Source of the DNA: Dyadobacter sediminis | GTDB lineage: Bacteria > Bacteroidota > Bacteroidia > Cytophagales > Spirosomataceae | DNA length: 64,000 bases | Reading direction: 5' to 3' | Assembly: GCF_005860765.1 (NCBI RefSeq) | Contig: NZ_VCEI01000021.1 | Span: forward strand, 62,001 to 126,000 | Shown: one piece after another, positions 60,486 through 64,000 of the stretch | Numbering within the stretch: the stretch's first letter is position 1 | How the letters are laid out: the number at the start of each line of letters is the position of its first letter | Translations under genes and position numbers: made by a program | Notes under the pieces: generated by a model | What the model was told of the DNA's origin: nothing | Seen by the model: the letters and a program-made list of their open reading frames with translations, nothing else | Database searches by the model: none

Positions 60486-61946
60486 TCACTTTGCAAACCA
60501 AAGCTTCATTTTCATATCATTCTTTCCGCCTTGGTTCGTTAATGCCGATGAAAAATTTTCATAGTTCAGCGATTCTTCCGAGCTTGGATAGGGCAGGCGT
60601 GTCGGAATGATGTTCTGATTGGTATTCAGCACCGGCGGTGAAAGTGCCGGAAGACCTGTTCTGCGGTATTCGGTCCATGCTTCCAGACCTTGTCCGTACA
60701 ATGCGATCCACTTTTGTTCCATAATTTGCGTGTAGCTTTCTGCACCGGTTTTCAATGCATTGGTTGTCAAATAAGCAGGCGGAACGGTCAGTTTGTACTG
60801 AGCAAATGAAGCCGTAATGGCATCCGAGTAATTTTTGGCGGCGGTTCCGGCAACCGTTAGTCCTTTGTAGGCAAATTCCGCTTTCAGGAACAGCAGTTCT
60901 GCATAAGTCATGATGACGCCCGGTGCCGTGGCCGCAACGAAATAATCGCCTACTTTGGAAGTTTTGGAAAGTCCGAGTGCATTGGCATCCGATGAAGACA
61001 AGCCGTTCGGAACGCCTTTGAATTCGCCTCCGTCAGCAGGTTTATTGGCATACACAGCCAGACGAGGATCGCTCAGCGCAAGCAGTTTATTTACCAGAGT
61101 CGCGCTTACGCGGTGATCGTCACGCGTTTTACGGTTCTGATTGATCGGATTGTTATTATTGGTCGCGTCCAGATAATTAAGCTGCACATTGTCGGCAACG
61201 GATTCTAGAACGGGATACTTTGCAGGATCGCTCAGGATGCGGGTGATTTCTGATTTTACATCAATGGGTGCATCCGCCTTGTCAATCATGCGGCTAAGCA
61301 GGCGAAGGCTCAGCGAATTGGCGAATTTTTTCCATTTGGTAAGATCGCCGTTGAACAGAATGTCGCCTGTAATGGCTTTATCCTTGTTGGCTGCATCGAT
61401 CATTTCTCCTGCCGCTTTCAACTCCGCAATGACGCCGGCATATACATTTTTCTGCGCATCATACTTGGGCAGAAGATTTCCTTCCAATCCTTGCAGCGCG
61501 TCCGTATAAGGAATATCGCCGTAAATATCCGCCAGTAAAGAGAAAACCCACGAACGAAGGATCATTGCAACCGCCTGATAATTCTGGTTACCCGATTCCT
61601 GGCTGATTTTGTAAATGCGCTGATAATCGGCCAGTGACTCGATGTAGAGCGTTTGCCAGCCGGTTGTGTAAACATCACTGGAAACCGTGTACTGATCAAT
61701 ATCCGTATACTGAATACGCGCCCAGTGCTGCGAAAAACCGTCGCCGACATCCTGACCAATCGCGCCGCCCCAGTAAAGATCCACGGCACTCTGGATTCCG
61801 TGCGGCAAAAAAAGGTCAGCGGTTCCGGAAGCTGCGCTGTTGTTGTTGGTATTTACTTCATCAAAATCACCCGTACATGCAGACAAACACAGAATGGAAG
61901 CAGCTAGCAAGGTTTTTGAGCGTAATGAATATATGATTTTTTTCAT
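60486..61946 (-). CDS. SusD/RagB-family nutrient-binding lipoprotein (SusD-like_2)
   Basis: 486 residues; lipobox LSACTGDF. SusD-like_2 features: SVDLYWGGAIGQDVGDGFSQ, YIESLADYQRIYKISQESGN, LRSWVFSLLADIYGDIPYTD, GDILFNGDLTKWKKFANSLS, PGVIMTYAELLFLKAEFAYK, MEQKWIALYGQGLEAWTEYR. The surface lid of a TonB-dependent uptake complex; its partner SusC is encoded 24 bp upstream. Substrate (oligosaccharide or peptide) not readable from sequence; no glycosidase is next to it. Confidence 0.94.
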   Translation of the reverse strand: MKKIIYSLRSKTLLAASILCLSACTGDFDEVNTNNNSAASGTADLFLPHGIQSAVDLYWGGAIGQDVGDGFSQHWARIQYTDIDQYTVSSDVYTTGWQTLYIESLADYQRIYKISQESGNQNYQAVAMILRSWVFSLLADIYGDIPYTDALQGLEGNLLPKYDAQKNVYAGVIAELKAAGEMIDAANKDKAITGDILFNGDLTKWKKFANSLSLRLLSRMIDKADAPIDVKSEITRILSDPAKYPVLESVADNVQLNYLDATNNNNPINQNRKTRDDHRVSATLVNKLLALSDPRLAVYANKPADGGEFKGVPNGLSSSDANALGLSKTSKVGDYFVAATAPGVIMTYAELLFLKAEFAYKGLTVAGTAAKNYSDAITASFAQYKLTVPPAYLTTNALKTGAESYTQIMEQKWIALYGQGLEAWTEYRRTGLPALSPPVLNTNQNIIPTRLPYPSSEESLNYENFSSALTNQGGKNDMKMKLWFAK

Positions 61947-61970
61947 TGTAAAAGTCGGTTAAATAAAGGC

Positions 61971-64000
61971 TTATAAGTTGAAGCTGATGTTGAAACCAAC
62001 CGTTTTGGTCGTCGGGATCTGTCCGTTTTCAATTCCCTGCAGATTGCCGTCGTTATAATAGCTGGTTTCCGGATCGATGTGCGGCAGATTGCTTTTCAGC
62101 AGCGCAAGGTTTCTTCCGACTACCGAAATGGCAATGTCGCGGAACGGCAGTTTTTTGAATACCTGCCCGGAAAGCATGTACGTGAATTTCACTTCACGGA
62201 GTTTTACATAGCTGGCGTCGAAAATGGTATTTTCATTGTTGGTCAGCAAGTAATATTTGTGATGATATTCTTCGGAAGAAATGCGTTTTTCATTGCGTAC
62301 GTATTCCGGATTTGCAGCCGTGCCGATGTTGACAACGCCATTGCCTACGATTCCCTCTTCACGTCCCAGTGTGGTTTCTTTCAAAACGCCCGTATACCGT
62401 CCGATGTTGATGGATTGCGAGAAAATGTCGCCGCCGTGTTTTACGTCGATCAACGTGCTCAGCGAGAAATTCTTGTACCGGAACGTATTGGAAAATCCGC
62501 CGATCCAGTCGGGTGTGAAATTTCCCAGCACGCGGCTGACGGGATCGATCTGCGGATAACCTTGTGCGTCGTAAACAATGTTTCCCTCCGGATCGCGCAG
62601 AAAACCTTTTCCGAAGAATGTTCCGTAAGGCTGGCCTACGCGCGCTTCAACGGACAATCCGCGGAAGCTGTTTGTCGTAGTGGCTTGCGTAAGCGAATTG
62701 TAGCTGGTATTCAGCTGATACGTAGTCAGGTTATTGGCAAGAGAAATGACCTTGTTTTTATTACGCGCCCAGTTCAGGCCGATATCCCACTGGAATGAAC
62801 CGACTTTCACAGGCGTTGCGGTAAGCTGGATTTCAAAACCCTGATTTTCGATTTTTCCTGCATTCAGCAGTTTGGAAAGGTAGCCGGTCGCATTGGAAAT
62901 GTTGACGTCCAAAATCTGGTTGGAAGATACTTTTTTGTAATAAGTAATGTCAAGGCCGATTCGGTTCTGCCACAGACGAATATCTGTTCCGATTTCATAA
63001 GAAGATGTGATTTCAGGTTTCAGTTCGGCGTTCAGCAAGGCATTGTTTTCAGACAAGCTTGGCGTGCTTCCCCACGGATTTTCATATTTGTAAGTACTTG
63101 CAAGCCGGTATGGATCGGTATCGTTACCCACACGCGCCCAGCCTGCCCTTAATTTTGCAAAGGATAAAACAGACGACTGAATGTCAAACATATCGGTAAA
63201 AACCGCACTGACAGCCGCAGAAGGATAGAAGTAAGACCGGTTGCTGCTCGGAAGTGAACTCGACCAGTCGTTGCGCGCAGTAAGGTCTACGAAAAGGTAA
63301 TTGCGAAAACCAAGGTTGGCCGAAGCATACAAACTGTTAACCGTTTTCTGAATGGAGCTGTTTTCCGTAACCGGCCGCTGACGTGAATTTCCCAGGTTAT
63401 AAACTCTTGGAATTGCCAGTTCCGTCGCACCCATATAATTACGCTGCGCGTAGTTGGAGCGATGGTTTCCGCCGATGTTGGCCGTTATGTCAAATTCTCC
63501 GAACTTGTGCGTGGCGTTCAGCAGGAAATCCGAATTGGATTCGCGGACAAAAATCTGTTCTTCGTTATAAGCGTCAAACAAAGCCGAAGCGCCGATTCTG
63601 GCCTGACGGGCAGCCGTTTTGGTCTTGCGGCGGTCTTCATAAAAATCGGTTCCGGAACGTGCAGTCAGCGAAAGCCAGTCGGTGAATTTGTAAGTGGCGG
63701 AGAAGTTCCCGTACAGCCGGTCGCGTTCGTTGCCGCGTGTGCTTTCGTTCAGCAGATAATACGGGTTAGTCCAGTAATTGTCGTTCCAGTTGTATTGGTA
63801 AATGCTTCCCGGTTTCTGATAATTTTTAAGCTGATCCATATCCACCTGACGGCCAAACCAGATAAAGTACAAGCCGAAATTGTTGCGGTTATCGCTGCCG
63901 TCTTTCACGTAATTTCCGGTTGCGCGCACGCTTAGTTTTTTGGTAAGGTTCCAGCCGGCGTTCAGGGAAACCGTTCTGCGTTTGTAATCCGTATTGGGCA
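61971..64000 (-). CDS. SusC/RagA-family TonB-linked transporter (5' end outside window)
   Basis: 676 codons visible; the frame stays open to the right edge, where translation reads DYKRRTVSLNAGWNLTKKLS just before the next segment, so the start and plug lie outside. Barrel features: WGSTPSLSENNALLNAELKP, NSFRGLSVEARVGQPYGTFF, FTPDWIGGFSNTFRYKNFSL, and KTVGFNISFNL at the C-terminus with terminal Leu-type barrel end. Pairs with the SusD-like lipoprotein 24 bp downstream. Confidence 0.93.
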   Translation of the reverse strand, partial: PNTDYKRRTVSLNAGWNLTKKLSVRATGNYVKDGSDNRNNFGLYFIWFGRQVDMDQLKNYQKPGSIYQYNWNDNYWTNPYYLLNESTRGNERDRLYGNFSATYKFTDWLSLTARSGTDFYEDRRKTKTAARQARIGASALFDAYNEEQIFVRESNSDFLLNATHKFGEFDITANIGGNHRSNYAQRNYMGATELAIPRVYNLGNSRQRPVTENSSIQKTVNSLYASANLGFRNYLFVDLTARNDWSSSLPSSNRSYFYPSAAVSAVFTDMFDIQSSVLSFAKLRAGWARVGNDTDPYRLASTYKYENPWGSTPSLSENNALLNAELKPEITSSYEIGTDIRLWQNRIGLDITYYKKVSSNQILDVNISNATGYLSKLLNAGKIENQGFEIQLTATPVKVGSFQWDIGLNWARNKNKVISLANNLTTYQLNTSYNSLTQATTTNSFRGLSVEARVGQPYGTFFGKGFLRDPEGNIVYDAQGYPQIDPVSRVLGNFTPDWIGGFSNTFRYKNFSLSTLIDVKHGGDIFSQSINIGRYTGVLKETTLGREEGIVGNGVVNIGTAANPEYVRNEKRISSEEYHHKYYLLTNNENTIFDASYVKLREVKFTYMLSGQVFKKLPFRDIAISVVGRNLALLKSNLPHIDPETSYYNDGNLQGIENGQIPTTKTVGFNISFNL

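Overview
The window looks like a chromosomal segment of an aerobic environmental Bacteroidota, most likely a Cytophagales/Spirosomaceae-type organism (Dyadobacter-like). This is inferred from gene content, not from a marker gene. The signs are a SusC/SusD pair, a TamB/TamL pair, many DUF-type lipoproteins, a bacteriophytochrome with heme oxygenase, an expanded set of Gfo/Idh/MocA and sugar-phosphate-isomerase-fold enzymes with DUF1080 and ThuA, and TAnnTTTG promoter motifs. No rRNA, tRNA, CRISPR array, phage, insertion sequence or replication origin was seen.

Layout. 1-11 kb (minus): TamL (cut by the left edge) and TamB, a LolA-like secreted protein and a TonB-dependent receptor. 11-15.5 kb (plus): pyrD, ftsK and a LolA-like carrier. 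15.5-21 kb (minus): a four-helix-bundle stress protein, topoisomerase IB, and a light-sensing operon (Rcp-type response regulator, heme oxygenase, bacteriophytochrome kinase). 21-26 kb (plus): a DUF4142 lipoprotein, a phytoene-desaturase-like oxidoreductase, a formylglycine-generating-enzyme homologue with its cysteine pair, a small serine hydrolase and YceI. 26-44 kb (plus): a long carbohydrate locus. 44-52.7 kb: an efflux operon (an RND pump fused in one frame to its membrane fusion protein, plus a TolC-type channel) divergent from an OmpR-type response regulator and histidine kinase. 52.7-59.3 kb: a GT39-like membrane glycosyltransferase, a thioredoxin-fold protein lacking CXXC, a large FAD/Fe-S oxidoreductase and a small membrane protein. 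59.5-64 kb: a beta-barrel protein and a SusD/SusC pair (SusC cut by the right edge).

The 26-44 kb carbohydrate locus is the most interesting block. It combines a GH130-like protein, DUF1080 (3-keto-disaccharide hydrolase family), a tagatose/psicose 3-epimerase-like enzyme, two further sugar-isomerase-fold proteins, ThuA, an alpha/beta hydrolase, DUF4432, a phosphomannose-isomerase-like cupin, one cytoplasmic and one Tat-exported Gfo/Idh/MocA oxidoreductase and a ribose-type ABC importer. I infer a pathway that oxidises a sugar, glycoside or cyclitol to a keto intermediate (C3 is the best guess) and then cleaves or epimerises it. The substrate is unknown. The intergenic DNA here is full of repeats: a REP/BIME-like palindromic array, heptamer arrays and polypurine tracts.

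The clearest regulatory find is a perfect 17-bp inverted repeat between the efflux operon and its two-component genes. Each arm carries two half-sites 10 bp apart and lies exactly 10 bp from a candidate -7 box on its own side. All functions are read from sequence without database searches.
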